Translations under genes and position numbers: made by a program | The notes under the pieces: generated by a model | Seen by the model: the letters and a program-made list of their open reading frames with translations, nothing else | What the model was told of the DNA's origin: nothing | Database searches by the model: none | From: Hymenobacter algoricola | GTDB lineage: Bacteria; Bacteroidota; Bacteroidia; Cytophagales; Hymenobacteraceae | DNA length: 64,000 bases | NCBI RefSeq assembly: GCF_039539525.1 | Contig: NZ_BAABDH010000108.1 | Coordinates: 1-64,000, forward strand | Reading direction: 5' to 3' | Shown: positions 7,973 to 16,666 of the stretch, piece by piece | How the letters are laid out: each line of letters begins with the position of its first letter | How positions within the stretch are numbered: position 1 is the first letter of the stretch

Positions 7973-8596
7973 CTACAGCGTGTAGTACACTTCCTTTTCC
8001 TTGTCGTGGTGGTGGATGTAGCCGTGCAGGGTCAGCTTGATCAGGATCTGGTAAGCCCGGCGCTTGCCCAGGTTACCCAGGCGCATGTACTGCGCCAGCG
8101 TGATGCGCGGCTGTTGCCGCAGGTACTCCAGCACGGCCAGCTCGTGGCGGTTGAGGGGCACCAACTCCAGCTGGCTGGGCGCGTCGCGCGCCAGCGCTTT
8201 TTCGGTTAGGCCACTGGTCTGCACGCTTTCGTCGCGCACGCGCACGTAGCCGCGCCAGTCGCCCTCGGCTACCTGGGCGCGGTGGGGCTTGCAACGGCTT
8301 TCCGCCACCGTCACGATGATAACCGTGCGGCCGTCTTCCTCCACTTCCTCAAACTCCAGGTTCAGCGGCGGCTCCACGTACTGGGCGGCGGCCATTTGGA
8401 GCAGGTAAATTTCTTCCGCCGGGTCGCGCACGCCCACCACCCGGCCGGCATCGTCGATGCCGACCAGCACGTGGCCGCCGTGGGTGTTGGCCAACGAGGT
8501 CAGGGTGCGGGAAATCCGGGTCGGGTGGGTGGTCTTCTTCTTGAATTCAACCCGTTCGCCTTCGCCCTGCTTTATCAACTCGTGCAGATCCGGCAT
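7973..8596 (-). CDS. AlbA_2 (Schlafen-like) domain protein with winged-helix tail
   Basis: A 207-residue protein. Residues about 8-110 form an AlbA_2/Schlafen domain: 'LIKQGEGERVEFKKK' start, 'LTSLANTHGGHVLVGIDDAGRVVGV' core and 'GRTVIIVTVAESRCKPHRA'. The C-terminal part (about 145-207) reads as a winged helix, with 'HELAVLEYLRQQPRITLAQYMRLGNLGKRRAYQILIKL' as HTH and 'LHGYIHHHD' as wing. Such proteins are annotated as putative transcriptional regulators or ATP-binding proteins; AlbA_2 domains have also been tied to RNA cleavage in Schlafen proteins. No toxin or phage genes lie near, so a regulatory role is my inference. Confidence 0.8.
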   Translation of the reverse strand: MPDLHELIKQGEGERVEFKKKTTHPTRISRTLTSLANTHGGHVLVGIDDAGRVVGVRDPAEEIYLLQMAAAQYVEPPLNLEFEEVEEDGRTVIIVTVAESRCKPHRAQVAEGDWRGYVRVRDESVQTSGLTEKALARDAPSQLELVPLNRHELAVLEYLRQQPRITLAQYMRLGNLGKRRAYQILIKLTLHGYIHHHDKEKEVYYTL

Positions 8597-8708
8597 AATT
8601 CTCAGCTGTAAGTGTGGGCGGCTCGTTTGCGGCCAGGCGCCGGGCGACCTACGTCAGGAGCGCGGGGCCGCCACCAGCTAAGCAGATCCGTGACCAGCTA
8701 AACCGAGC

Positions 8709-9587
8709 TTAGCCAATGCCGGTTTCCTGCGCCGAAATCTGCCACAGCCGGCTGGCTTCGGCGCGGTTCTGCGCCCGGCCCGACAGCAGGCGGGCCGGCT
8801 TGCTGTGCTTGAAATACCGGCCGCTGATGTGGGCCACCTCCGGGGCCGAGGCCAGAAAAATGCTGGTCTGCGCCCCGCGCTCCGGACTGATCATGAAGGG
8901 TTTGCCCAGGCTCCACGCCATTTTCAGCAGGCCGGTCCGGCCCGGCGCTACCAGGCCCGTATCCACAATGCCGGGGTGCAGGCAGTTAGCGGTGATGCCG
9001 GTCAGGTCGAGACGGTGGGCCAGTTCGTTGGTAAACAGGATGTTGGCCAGCTTCGAGTCGCAGTAGGCGGCAAAGGCGCTGTATTTCTCCGGGTCGTTGC
9101 GCAGCACCTGCGAGGGCTCGATTTCGCCCAGCCAGTGCCCATCCGAAGCTACCGTAACCACGCGGGCCTGCCCGGCGGCGTCGAGCTGGGGCAGCAGCAG
9201 GTTGGTAAGGGCAAACACCGCTAGGTGGTTGGTTACCCAGCTCAGCTCATGGCCTTCCCGGGTAATGGTGAGCGGGCCGGGCATCACGCCGGCGTTGTTT
9301 ACCAGCACGTCGAGCTTATCGTAGCGTCGGCCGACCTCCGCGGCCAGGTCGCGTACGTTGGCAACCAGCGACAGGTCGCAGAGCTGCACATCGACCCGGG
9401 CGCCGGGCATGGCCTGCAGAATGGCAGCGCGGGAGGTTTCGGCCCGGCCGGCGTCGCGGCATACCAGCACGAGGTGGGCGCCGCGGCGGGCCAGCTCCCG
9501 CGCCGTCACAAACCCGATGCCGCCGGAAGCACCGGTGATGAGCACGGTTTTGCCGTGGAGAAGTTTGGGGTCAACGAAAGCGGCCAT
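8709..9587 (-). CDS. SDR family NAD(P)-dependent oxidoreductase
   Basis: A 292-residue short-chain dehydrogenase; the ATG at 9587 (MAAFVDPKLLHGKTVLIT) places the cofactor motif TGASGGIG at 18-25. Further family marks are 'NNAGVMPG', the active-site 'YCDSKLAN' (YxxxK) and 'HPGIVDTGL'. The arrangement is like retinol dehydrogenase/WW-oxidoreductase type SDRs, which act on lipophilic alcohols and ketones, but the substrate cannot be read from sequence. A long C-terminal helix region 'RYFKHSKPARLLSGRAQNRAEASRLW' is usual for this subgroup. Monocistronic as far as can be seen. Confidence 0.9.
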   Translation of the reverse strand: MAAFVDPKLLHGKTVLITGASGGIGFVTARELARRGAHLVLVCRDAGRAETSRAAILQAMPGARVDVQLCDLSLVANVRDLAAEVGRRYDKLDVLVNNAGVMPGPLTITREGHELSWVTNHLAVFALTNLLLPQLDAAGQARVVTVASDGHWLGEIEPSQVLRNDPEKYSAFAAYCDSKLANILFTNELAHRLDLTGITANCLHPGIVDTGLVAPGRTGLLKMAWSLGKPFMISPERGAQTSIFLASAPEVAHISGRYFKHSKPARLLSGRAQNRAEASRLWQISAQETGIG

Positions 9588-9695
9588 GAAGCAGGGGAGA
9601 AGAGCACGGAAAAATGGCCGCGGCAGCGGGCCGGGGTAGTAACGCTGAAACGCTACCGGGAAGTTTTGTCTTTTACAAGATTCCCGGCCAAGCAA

Positions 9696-9723
9696 AATGC
9701 CGCTCCCTGACGGAAGCGGCATT
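9696..9723 (-). terminator. Intrinsic terminator of the DUF3127 gene
   Basis: AATGCCGCT / AGCGGCATT stem with a 10-nt loop, located 30-60 bp after the DUF3127 stop; the minus-strand continuation is T-rich (TTTTGC). Confidence 0.6.
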
Positions 9724-9755
9724 CTATGCTAAGCCGAAAAGCAACCGGAGCTACT

Positions 9756-10178
9756 TTAAAACGGCAGGTCGTTGTCGTCGTCGCTGGCAATGGGGGCTGC
9801 TGGCTGCGCGCGCAGACTAGGGTTCTGGTTTTGGGCCGGTGCCGCGGCCCGGGGAGCCGCCTGCTGGTTGTAACCCCCGGCGGCGGGAGCCCCGCCACCC
9901 GTGCCGGCCTCAATGCGCCAGGCTTCGAGGTTGGTGAAGTACAGCATCTGGCCGTTCTTGTTGAAGCCGCGGCCTCGCAGGTTGAAGGTGACTTTTACTT
10001 CGTCGCCAACTTTAAAAGGGTCGATGAGGGCAGTTTTGTCCTGCACCATCTGGAACTTGATATGCTCAGGGTATTGGCCATCCTGAACTTCGAGCACGAA
10101 TTCGCGCTTGCGGAATTTCTCACTCACCTGCTGTTCGTCGAAAATCTCGTGCAGGCGGCCGGTAGCTTCGTAAGCCAT
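9756..10178 (-). CDS. DUF3127 SSB-like protein
   Basis: A 140-residue protein of the DUF3127 family. The first 95 residues have an OB-fold-like strand pattern (MAYEATGRLHEIFDEQQVS, KREFVLEVQ, HIKFQMVQDKTALID, GDEVKVTFNLRGRGF, YFTNLEAWRIE). Then comes a Gly/Ala/Gln/Pro-rich flexible linker (about 95-132), and the protein ends in DDDNDLPF. That acidic, Pro-Phe tip is the same design as the C-terminal tip of bacterial SSB, which recruits repair and replication enzymes. Family knowledge places it in Bacteroidota and phages without proven function; single-strand DNA or RNA binding is inference. It is divergent from the isoaspartyl peptidase gene, sharing a 150-bp upstream region. Confidence 0.85.
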   Translation of the reverse strand: MAYEATGRLHEIFDEQQVSEKFRKREFVLEVQDGQYPEHIKFQMVQDKTALIDPFKVGDEVKVTFNLRGRGFNKNGQMLYFTNLEAWRIEAGTGGGAPAAGGYNQQAAPRAAAPAQNQNPSLRAQPAAPIASDDDNDLPF

Positions 10179-10328
10179 AGGAAAGGATATTAAGAGGGGG
10201 TTGAAACGTAAACAAACGTACGAAAAAAAACGCGTTTTGGCCAGCCGCCGCCCCCGAAATCGGGGCCGGTCCTGTGCGTATCTTTACCCCGTAATTCCAC
10301 CCAATCTGCCCGCAGAGGCCCGTTACGC

Positions 10329-11306
10329 ATGATTTATCCCTTCGCTTTAGCCCTGCACGGTGGGGCCGGTACCATCTCCCGCACCCTGATGACGCCCGCG
10401 GCCGAGCTGGCCTACCGGCAGGCCCTGCAGGTAGCCACGGAAGCGGGCTATGCTGTTCTTCGTCAGGGCGGTCCGGCGCTGGATGCGGTGGAAACGGCCG
10501 TGCGCAGCCTCGAAGACTGCCCCCTGTTCAACGCCGGCAAAGGCGCCGTGTTCACCCACGAAGGCCACCACGAAATGGATGCCGCCATCATGGACGGCCG
10601 CGACCGGGCTGCCGGGGCGGTGGCCGGGGCGCGTACCGTGCAGAACCCGATTCGGGTGGCCCGGCTGGTAATGGAAAAAACCGACCACGTGCTGCTGGCT
10701 CACCCCGGCAACGATGAGCTGGCCCGCGAGCATGGCCTGCCCACCCAGCCCGCCGAATACTTTTTTACCGAGCACCGCTTCGCCCAGCTGCAGGAAGCGC
10801 TGGCCGATGGCAAGATGCGCCTCGACCACAGCGACGCCAAAGCGCCGCAGGCCGGGCCCGCCGCTTTGGCAGACGAAGACCCGAAGAAAAAAATGGGCAC
10901 CGTGGGCGCCGTCGCCCGCGACCAGCACGGCAACCTGGCCGCCGCCACCAGCACCGGAGGCATGACCAATAAGCGCTACTCCCGGATCGGCGACTCGCCC
11001 ATCATCGGTGCCGGCACCTTCGCCGACAACCGGACCTGCGCCATCAGCTGCACCGGGCACGGCGAGTTCTTTCTGCGCGCCGTGGTGGCCCACGACATTT
11101 CCTGCCTGATGGACTACCGCGGCCTGAGCCTGGCCGAAGCCTGCCGCGTCGTGGTGCACGACAAGCTGGCGCCGGCGGGGGGGGAAGGTGGCCTGGTGGC
11201 GGTGGATGGGTTTGGCAATATGGCCCTGCCCTTCAATTCGGACGGCATGTACCGCGCCAGCCTTTCGTCGGAAAGCCCGCTGTACGTGGGCATTTACAAG
11301 GACTAG
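10329..11306 (+). CDS. iaaA: Isoaspartyl peptidase/L-asparaginase (Ntn hydrolase)
   Basis: A 325-residue plant-type asparaginase. 'ALALHGGAGT' opens the alpha subunit and the autocleavage site is Gly190-Thr191 in 'KKKMGTVGAVA', Thr191 becoming the N-terminal nucleophile of the beta subunit. Substrate-loop motifs 'STGGMTNKR' and 'GDSPIIGAGTFAD' are intact, so the enzyme should be active on beta-aspartyl dipeptides and L-asparagine. No signal peptide is present, so cytosolic. It faces the cyanophycinase gene across a shared terminator; the two enzymes perform successive steps of cyanophycin breakdown. A TATCTTTA box at 10279-10286 may be its -7 element. Confidence 0.95.
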   Translation: MIYPFALALHGGAGTISRTLMTPAAELAYRQALQVATEAGYAVLRQGGPALDAVETAVRSLEDCPLFNAGKGAVFTHEGHHEMDAAIMDGRDRAAGAVAGARTVQNPIRVARLVMEKTDHVLLAHPGNDELAREHGLPTQPAEYFFTEHRFAQLQEALADGKMRLDHSDAKAPQAGPAALADEDPKKKMGTVGAVARDQHGNLAAATSTGGMTNKRYSRIGDSPIIGAGTFADNRTCAISCTGHGEFFLRAVVAHDISCLMDYRGLSLAEACRVVVHDKLAPAGGEGGLVAVDGFGNMALPFNSDGMYRASLSSESPLYVGIYKD

Positions 11307-11375
11307 CGGCCCCCGGAAAAACGGACCGTATATATAAGGAGTAGCCGGGCCCGGTTTCGGGCCGGTTTTACTAAA

Positions 11376-11416
11376 GCAGAAAGGCCGGCTCTCGTAGCGA
11401 GAACCGGCCTTTCTGC
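11376..11416. terminator. Bidirectional terminator between convergent genes
   Basis: A long stem (GCAGAAAGGCCGGnTCTCG paired with CGAGAACCGGCCTTTCTGC) sits midway between the stops of the isoaspartyl peptidase and cyanophycinase genes. It lacks a long T tract but is very stable. Confidence 0.65.
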
Positions 11417-11446
11417 CTGCTACAGTCAGCCCTGTAGCCCGGCCGC

Positions 11447-12382
11447 TCAGGCCGAGGTCAGGGGCGGGACGACGATGGAGGCCGGGGAAGCTTCCACCGC
11501 GGGCACGTGCAGGGTTTTGTCGGCGTAGAATTTCCGCTCGGCAATGTCGTAGACGTTGCCCTTGGCCAGCACGTGCATCACGACGTGCTCCAGCGAAATG
11601 GCCGTGCCTTTCTTGGCGGCCGCGGCGTTGTTGTGCTGGATGTTGTGGCCGTCCATGATGATGACCAGATTGGAGCCGATGGTTTCGATCAGGCCGCCGT
11701 TGGTGATAAGGATGCCGGTATCTTCGCCCAGCCCGATGCCGATCAGCTTGGGGTGCAGGGCCACGGCTTCGATCAGGCGGCCGAAGCGGCCCCGCTTCAC
11801 GAAGTGGGAGTCGATGATGGTGTTGCGGGTCAGGGCCAGGCCGGTGCCCATCTTCACGGCACCCTTCATCAGGGCATCCGGCACGCTGCCGCCCCGAATC
11901 ATGATCTGCGACATGGCCATGGCCCCGGCGCTGGTACCGGCAATGACGAAGTGCGACTCCTTGTAGTAGCGCTCCGTCATATGGACCAAGAACTCACTGT
12001 CGCCGAACATTTCCTTGAGGCGGGACTGGTTGCCGCCGCTCATCATCACGATGTCGGCCGCCAGCAGGCGCGCCAGGTATTCGGGCTGCCGGGCATCTTC
12101 GGGCGTGCGGATATCCATGATGCCGATGTTCGAGCAGTTGAGCATGGCAAACGAGGAGACGTAGATCTTCGCCACTTCCTCCGGAATCATGGAGGCCGTC
12201 GTGATGACCTCGATGCGTGGATCCGTCTTCCCCGACTCCAGCACCACCCGCTTGATGATGCCGAGCTCGAAGAAATTCAGGTAGTATTTTTTCTTGGTAC
12301 GCGGGTTAGGGTAGGTTCCCTTGTCTTCATTGCCGCCGATGGCAATTAACTTCCCGAGAGGTTTCTGTGCTTTCAACGCCAA
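11447..12382 (-). CDS. cphB: Cyanophycinase (peptidase S51)
   Basis: A 311-residue cyanophycinase. The catalytic serine is Ser151 in 'VIAGTSAGAMAMS' (GxSxG elbow); 'MMSGGNQSRL' (114-122) and 'GLGEDTGILIT' are further family motifs that shape the active site and oxyanion hole. It hydrolyses cyanophycin (multi-L-arginyl-poly-aspartate) to beta-Asp-Arg dipeptides, the substrate class of the neighbouring isoaspartyl peptidase. No signal peptide. The only in-frame start near the conserved N-terminus is TTG at 12382, since an in-frame TAA lies just upstream; an alternative is the second TTG two codons on. No cyanophycin synthetase gene is in the window. Confidence 0.93.
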   Translation of the reverse strand: MALKAQKPLGKLIAIGGNEDKGTYPNPRTKKKYYLNFFELGIIKRVVLESGKTDPRIEVITTASMIPEEVAKIYVSSFAMLNCSNIGIMDIRTPEDARQPEYLARLLAADIVMMSGGNQSRLKEMFGDSEFLVHMTERYYKESHFVIAGTSAGAMAMSQIMIRGGSVPDALMKGAVKMGTGLALTRNTIIDSHFVKRGRFGRLIEAVALHPKLIGIGLGEDTGILITNGGLIETIGSNLVIIMDGHNIQHNNAAAAKKGTAISLEHVVMHVLAKGNVYDIAERKFYADKTLHVPAVEASPASIVVPPLTSA

Positions 12383-12468
12383 TGAGTCAACTTAAAAGAA
12401 AACGAAAAGTAACAACTGCCGACGGGCAAGCAAGGTTCACGCCACATAGCCCCCGGCATCCCCGTAAT

Positions 12469-14256
12469 TTACGCCGGCCGGCCTACTAATACGTCAAAGG
12501 TACTGGTGGCTACGGAGTGGTAGTTGGGCCGGGCCTCGGCGTAGAGCGCCTGGGCTTTTTCCCGGCCCCCGGGCGCGCTCAGCAGCGCTTTGTAGAGCGG
12601 CACCAGAAATTTACGGCGGCCCACGTGAGTCAGAAACTGGTGCAGGGCGCCGGCGGCAGGGGCGTAGCCGGCGGCAATGGTCAGTGGAAACCAGGCGGCC
12701 AGAATTTCGGCGTTGCCGGACTGCGTAAAGTGAAATGCGTCATCCAGCTCCTGCACCCGTTCCCGGGAAATCGGTTTCGGCAGCCCGTGCAGGAAATGAA
12801 CCCACTCGTGGCTGCTCCACTCGGACACCGCCAGTTCCGCCGCCGGCGTACCTTGCTGCCAAGTGCGCAAAGCATCGTCTACGGCCGTAAACCGGGCGGA
12901 GCTGACGGGTGGGGCCCCGGCCGGAATCCCGGGGCCATTGATCCAGGCGTCGAGCTGCAACTGCTCTTCCAGCCCCGGCTCCTGGTCCAGCAGCTCCCGG
13001 CGCAGGTAGGCCACGAACGACGCCGTGTCCATCGACTGGAAGCTGTGGCGGGCGAAGTACTCCTTAATAAAGGAGTCCAGCTTTTCGCGGCCGACGAGGT
13101 GCTCCAGGGTGAGCAGGAGGTAGTCGCCTTTCTCGTAGGCAATTTCGTTGAGCCCTTCGTCCGGGTCGCGCCCGGCCAGGTCGAGGTGCAGGTGGGTGTC
13201 TTTGCTGTCGGCCCCCAGCTCCGCAATGGTATGGAGCAGGCCCGTATGGCCCAGTACCTGGAGCATGTCGGCGTAGGGGCGGCCGTAGAGCTTCTCCATA
13301 ATGCGTCGCTCGAAGTATACCGTGAAGCCCTCATTCAGCCAGAAATCATTCCAGGTGGCGTTGGTCACCAGGTTGCCCGACCAGGAGTGAGCCAACTCGT
13401 GGGCTACCAGGCTGGTCAGGCTCCGGTCGCCGGCCAGAATGGTAGGCGTTACAAATGTTAAGCGTGGATTTTCCATGCCGCCGAACGGAAAGGAGGGCGG
13501 CAGCACCAGCAGATCATACCGGTCCCAGCGGTAGGGGCCATAGAGCTGCTCGGCGGCGCCCACCATTTTTTCCAGGTCCACGAACTCGCGGGTAGCGGCG
13601 GGTAGGGTGACGGGCTCGGCGTAGATACCGGTGCGGGTGCTCAGCGGGGTGAATTCCACGTCGCCGACGGCCAGCGCCATCAGGTAGGCCGGAATGGGCT
13701 GGTCCATCCGAAACGAGTACTGGCCGCTGGCCGAGCGGGCCTGCGGGTTTTCGGCGCTCATCAGCGCCAGCAGCTCGGCGGGCACCCGCACCCGGGCCTC
13801 GTAGGTGAAGCGGATGCCCGGCGAGTCCTGGCACGGAATCCAGGTGCGCGCCAGGATGGCCTGCGACTGGGTGAACAGGAACGGGTGCTGGCGGCCGGCG
13901 GTCTGCTCGGGCGTGAGCCACTGCAAAGCGGCTGCCCCAGGAGTGGTGCGGTAGCGCAGCGTGACGGTCGTCGTGTCGGGCCTGATGCTTACGCGCAGCG
14001 CCTGGCCGAGCACTGTATCGTCGGCTCCTGTTTCAAACGGCGTATGTTCGCCGTCGAGCCCGCCCAGCAGAACGGCTTCAATTTCCAGATGGCGGGCGTC
14101 GAGCCAGAGGTCGGTGGCGCCGGTGTGGTTGTCGAGGGTCCAGGTGGCGTGGCCGGCCAGGGTGCGGCTGGCAAAATCAACCTGCAGCTCGAGGGCCAGG
14201 TGGCGAACCTGAACGTCGGTGGGGCGGGCGTAGCTGTGCGGGTCGGGGGTAGGCAT
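12469..14256 (-). CDS. M1 family aminopeptidase, leukotriene A4 hydrolase-like
   Basis: A 595-residue M1 metallopeptidase when started at the ATG at 14256 (MPTPDPHSYARPTDVQ), close to the usual 610 of LTA4-hydrolase-like enzymes. Motifs in order: N-terminal beta saddle, 'FGGMENPRLTFVTPTI' (exopeptidase GxMEN), zinc site 'VAHELAHSWSGN' plus Glu in 'WLNEGFTVYFER', then a C-terminal alpha-helical domain beginning around 'GPGIPAG', as in LTA4H. No signal peptide with this start. Predicted to trim amino-terminal residues from peptides in the cytosol. An upstream frame extends to 14430 but shows no family-like sequence. Confidence 0.92.
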   Translation of the reverse strand: MPTPDPHSYARPTDVQVRHLALELQVDFASRTLAGHATWTLDNHTGATDLWLDARHLEIEAVLLGGLDGEHTPFETGADDTVLGQALRVSIRPDTTTVTLRYRTTPGAAALQWLTPEQTAGRQHPFLFTQSQAILARTWIPCQDSPGIRFTYEARVRVPAELLALMSAENPQARSASGQYSFRMDQPIPAYLMALAVGDVEFTPLSTRTGIYAEPVTLPAATREFVDLEKMVGAAEQLYGPYRWDRYDLLVLPPSFPFGGMENPRLTFVTPTILAGDRSLTSLVAHELAHSWSGNLVTNATWNDFWLNEGFTVYFERRIMEKLYGRPYADMLQVLGHTGLLHTIAELGADSKDTHLHLDLAGRDPDEGLNEIAYEKGDYLLLTLEHLVGREKLDSFIKEYFARHSFQSMDTASFVAYLRRELLDQEPGLEEQLQLDAWINGPGIPAGAPPVSSARFTAVDDALRTWQQGTPAAELAVSEWSSHEWVHFLHGLPKPISRERVQELDDAFHFTQSGNAEILAAWFPLTIAAGYAPAAGALHQFLTHVGRRKFLVPLYKALLSAPGGREKAQALYAEARPNYHSVATSTFDVLVGRPA

Positions 14257-14546
14257 GAGGCGGGCGGGGAGTGCGGACGAGGTAATGGGTACGGCAAAGC
14301 CGACGCGGGCGGCGGGCGGCGGCAAATATAAATCAAAACCCTGCGCCCGTTGCGCCGGGAAATTGGTTGGAACGGCTATCAGCAAAACCCTTACCTTGCG
14401 GGCAGCGGTGGAATACTGCCGGGCCGACAACCCATCGGGGCGGAAAACAGTAAAACGCGCAGGTCCTGGATGCCGGTCTGGTCAGCTTTTTGACTAGCGG
14501 GCCCCACGGGCGCTACTGCCCATTCCTACCACCTCTCGCAAGATTC

Positions 14547-16316
14547 ATGAACCAAGTAAATCGACCTGCCTTCTTCACCACGCTGCTGTTCTGGTTGATG
14601 AGCCTGACGCTCATCACCACGTCGTGCAGTCAGGATCAGAAGGATAAGATTCAGAGCGCGGCGGACTCCGTCACCTCTGGTATTACCAAGGCCGGCGGGG
14701 CCCAGCCCACGCTCGACAGCGTGTACATCGTGCGGGCCATGAATGCCGAACCCGCCTTTAAGGAACAGCTCATCTGGGCCAAGAAATTCTACCGGGAGCG
14801 GGAGTTCCGCCTCGGCTGGTTCCGCAACCACGAAATAGTGCCGCAGGCCAAAACCCTGCTTGGCGTTATCAATAAAGCGGCCGACGAAGGCCTCGACCCG
14901 AAGAAGTACAAGGTCAAAGACTTCGACAAGCTGTTTGCGGACCTGGAAAAAGCCCAGGGCGACTCGACGAAGCGCAACGCGCTGGAAAAGCAGATTGACG
15001 TGGCTTTATCGGGGACGTATTTCAACTATGCGTCTGACTTCTACCGTGGTAGGGTTAACCCGCGGGAAGTGAAGGGCATTGACTGGGATGTGAAGCGCAA
15101 CAAGATCAAGCTGCACAAGGCCCTGATGACGATTCTGAAGGAGCGCGAAAGCACCTATCCGTACTACGAATTTGAGCCCCTGCACCCGGAGTATGACGGC
15201 CTGAAGAAGGCGCTGGCCGAGTACCGCGCCATTCAGCGCAATGGCGGCTGGCCCCTGCTGCCCGCCGGCACCAAGCTGAAGCCCGGCGACTCATCGCCGA
15301 ACGTAGCCTTGCTGCGTCAGCGCCTGCTGGGCACCGCCGCGGATACGGCGGCTCCGGCCCCTGCGACTGCCACGCCGGTACAGCCCGTGGCCAATGGCGC
15401 GGCTACACCCGTTGCCGTGGCGGCCCCCAAGTACGACGGTGAGCTGGTGCTGGCCGTGAAGGAGTTTCAGCGCGACATGGGCCTGAAAGTCGATGGCATT
15501 GTCAGCGGCGAAACGGTGAAGCAGCTCAACGTGCCGGTGTCGGATCGGGTGCGGCAGATTACCGTGAACATGGAGCGGTGGCGCTGGGTCCCCAAGCGTT
15601 TTGAGAAGGACTATCTGCTCGTCAACATTCCCGACTACAAGCTGCACGTTGTCGAAAACGACAAGGAGGTTTTCGACATGCGCGTCATTGTGGGCAAAAC
15701 CCTGAACGCCACGCCGGTCTTCAGCGACAAGGTAGAGTACGTGGTTTTGTCGCCCTACTGGAACGTGCCGTGGAGCATCATTGAGAAGGAAATGAAGCCC
15801 AAGCTCATGAGTAATCCTTCCGCTTACCTCGACCGGCTCGACATGGAAGTGGTGCGGGGCTACGGGAAGAAAGCCGTGGCAGTGGACCCCAATTCTATCG
15901 ATTGGTCCAGCATTGAGCAGAAAACGTTTAAGTACACCGTCCGCCGCCGGCCCGGTCCGAAAAACGACCTCGGGGAGGTGAAGTTCATCTTCCCCAACTC
16001 GAATGACATCTACCTCCACGACACGCCCCACGATGAGCTGTTCAGCCAGTCCAAGCGCGGCTTCAGCCACGGCTGCGTCCGGGTAGCTGAGCCCCTCAAA
16101 CTGGCAGAATACCTGCTGCGCAACAAGCCCGGCTGGGACATGCAGACTATCCAGGATACCATTGCCGAGCGTCGCGAGAAGTACGTGTCCCTGAAGGAGA
16201 CGGTGCCCGTATACCTGGTATACTTCACGGCCTGGGTTGACCCGGCCGGCCACGTCAACTTTCGCGAAGACATTTATGGGCACGATACGGCCCTCGCCAA
16301 AGAGTACTTTCAGTAA
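14547..16316 (+). CDS. Lipoprotein L,D-transpeptidase, YcbB-like
   Basis: A 589-residue murein transpeptidase. The start at 14547 gives a lipoprotein signal ending 'LTLITTSC', so the protein is probably membrane-anchored and periplasmic. Domains: a helical scaffold (about 40-240), a peptidoglycan-binding repeat ('ALLRQRLLG' and 'AVKEFQRDMGLKVDGIVSGETVKQLN') split by an Ala/Pro/Thr-rich insert of roughly 35 residues, and a YkuD catalytic domain ending in 'HDTPHDELF...FSHGCVRVAEP' with the catalytic Cys. It would form 3-3 cross-links or attach proteins to peptidoglycan in a beta-lactam-tolerant way. Monocistronic with a terminator after the stop. Confidence 0.93.
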   Translation: MNQVNRPAFFTTLLFWLMSLTLITTSCSQDQKDKIQSAADSVTSGITKAGGAQPTLDSVYIVRAMNAEPAFKEQLIWAKKFYREREFRLGWFRNHEIVPQAKTLLGVINKAADEGLDPKKYKVKDFDKLFADLEKAQGDSTKRNALEKQIDVALSGTYFNYASDFYRGRVNPREVKGIDWDVKRNKIKLHKALMTILKERESTYPYYEFEPLHPEYDGLKKALAEYRAIQRNGGWPLLPAGTKLKPGDSSPNVALLRQRLLGTAADTAAPAPATATPVQPVANGAATPVAVAAPKYDGELVLAVKEFQRDMGLKVDGIVSGETVKQLNVPVSDRVRQITVNMERWRWVPKRFEKDYLLVNIPDYKLHVVENDKEVFDMRVIVGKTLNATPVFSDKVEYVVLSPYWNVPWSIIEKEMKPKLMSNPSAYLDRLDMEVVRGYGKKAVAVDPNSIDWSSIEQKTFKYTVRRRPGPKNDLGEVKFIFPNSNDIYLHDTPHDELFSQSKRGFSHGCVRVAEPLKLAEYLLRNKPGWDMQTIQDTIAERREKYVSLKETVPVYLVYFTAWVDPAGHVNFREDIYGHDTALAKEYFQ

Positions 16317-16359
16317 AGCCTAACGTAGGTCAGGAGCCAACTCCTGATTCGCCACCCGG

Positions 16360-16392
16360 AAAGCCCCGACTGCCCGCGCAGTTGGGGCTTTT
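16360..16392 (+). terminator. Intrinsic terminator of the L,D-transpeptidase gene
   Basis: AAAGCCCCGAC / GTTGGGGCTTTT stem-loop ending in a T tract, 45-75 bp after the stop codon. Confidence 0.8.
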
Positions 16393-16638
16393 CGTTTGCC
16401 GACACCTCCACGCTACAACAGGACCGACTCACTAACCCGTGGCTGCAAGGGCTGCCCTATGGCTGGCTAGACGGGTCGGAGTGCCGATTGACGAACAGGG
16501 CCAATCAGAGCAGTGTAATGTATAATTGTAAACAAAGGAGTAGCCTTCACAAGAAGATCTAACAAAAGTAACCCAAAGCCGCAGATGACGCATAAATGTT
16601 AATAAGCGAGGGAGGCAGGTTCTCTCCGGGGAATGCAG

Positions 16639-16646
16639 TAGATTTG
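16639..16646 (+). promoter_or_regulatory. Candidate -7 element of the XRE regulator gene
   Basis: TAGATTTG matches the Bacteroidota sigma-A -7 consensus TAnnTTTG, 20 bp before the ATG; no convincing TTG -33 box was found at the expected distance. Confidence 0.4.
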
Positions 16647-16666
16647 TAAATAAGCTACTTTCACGC

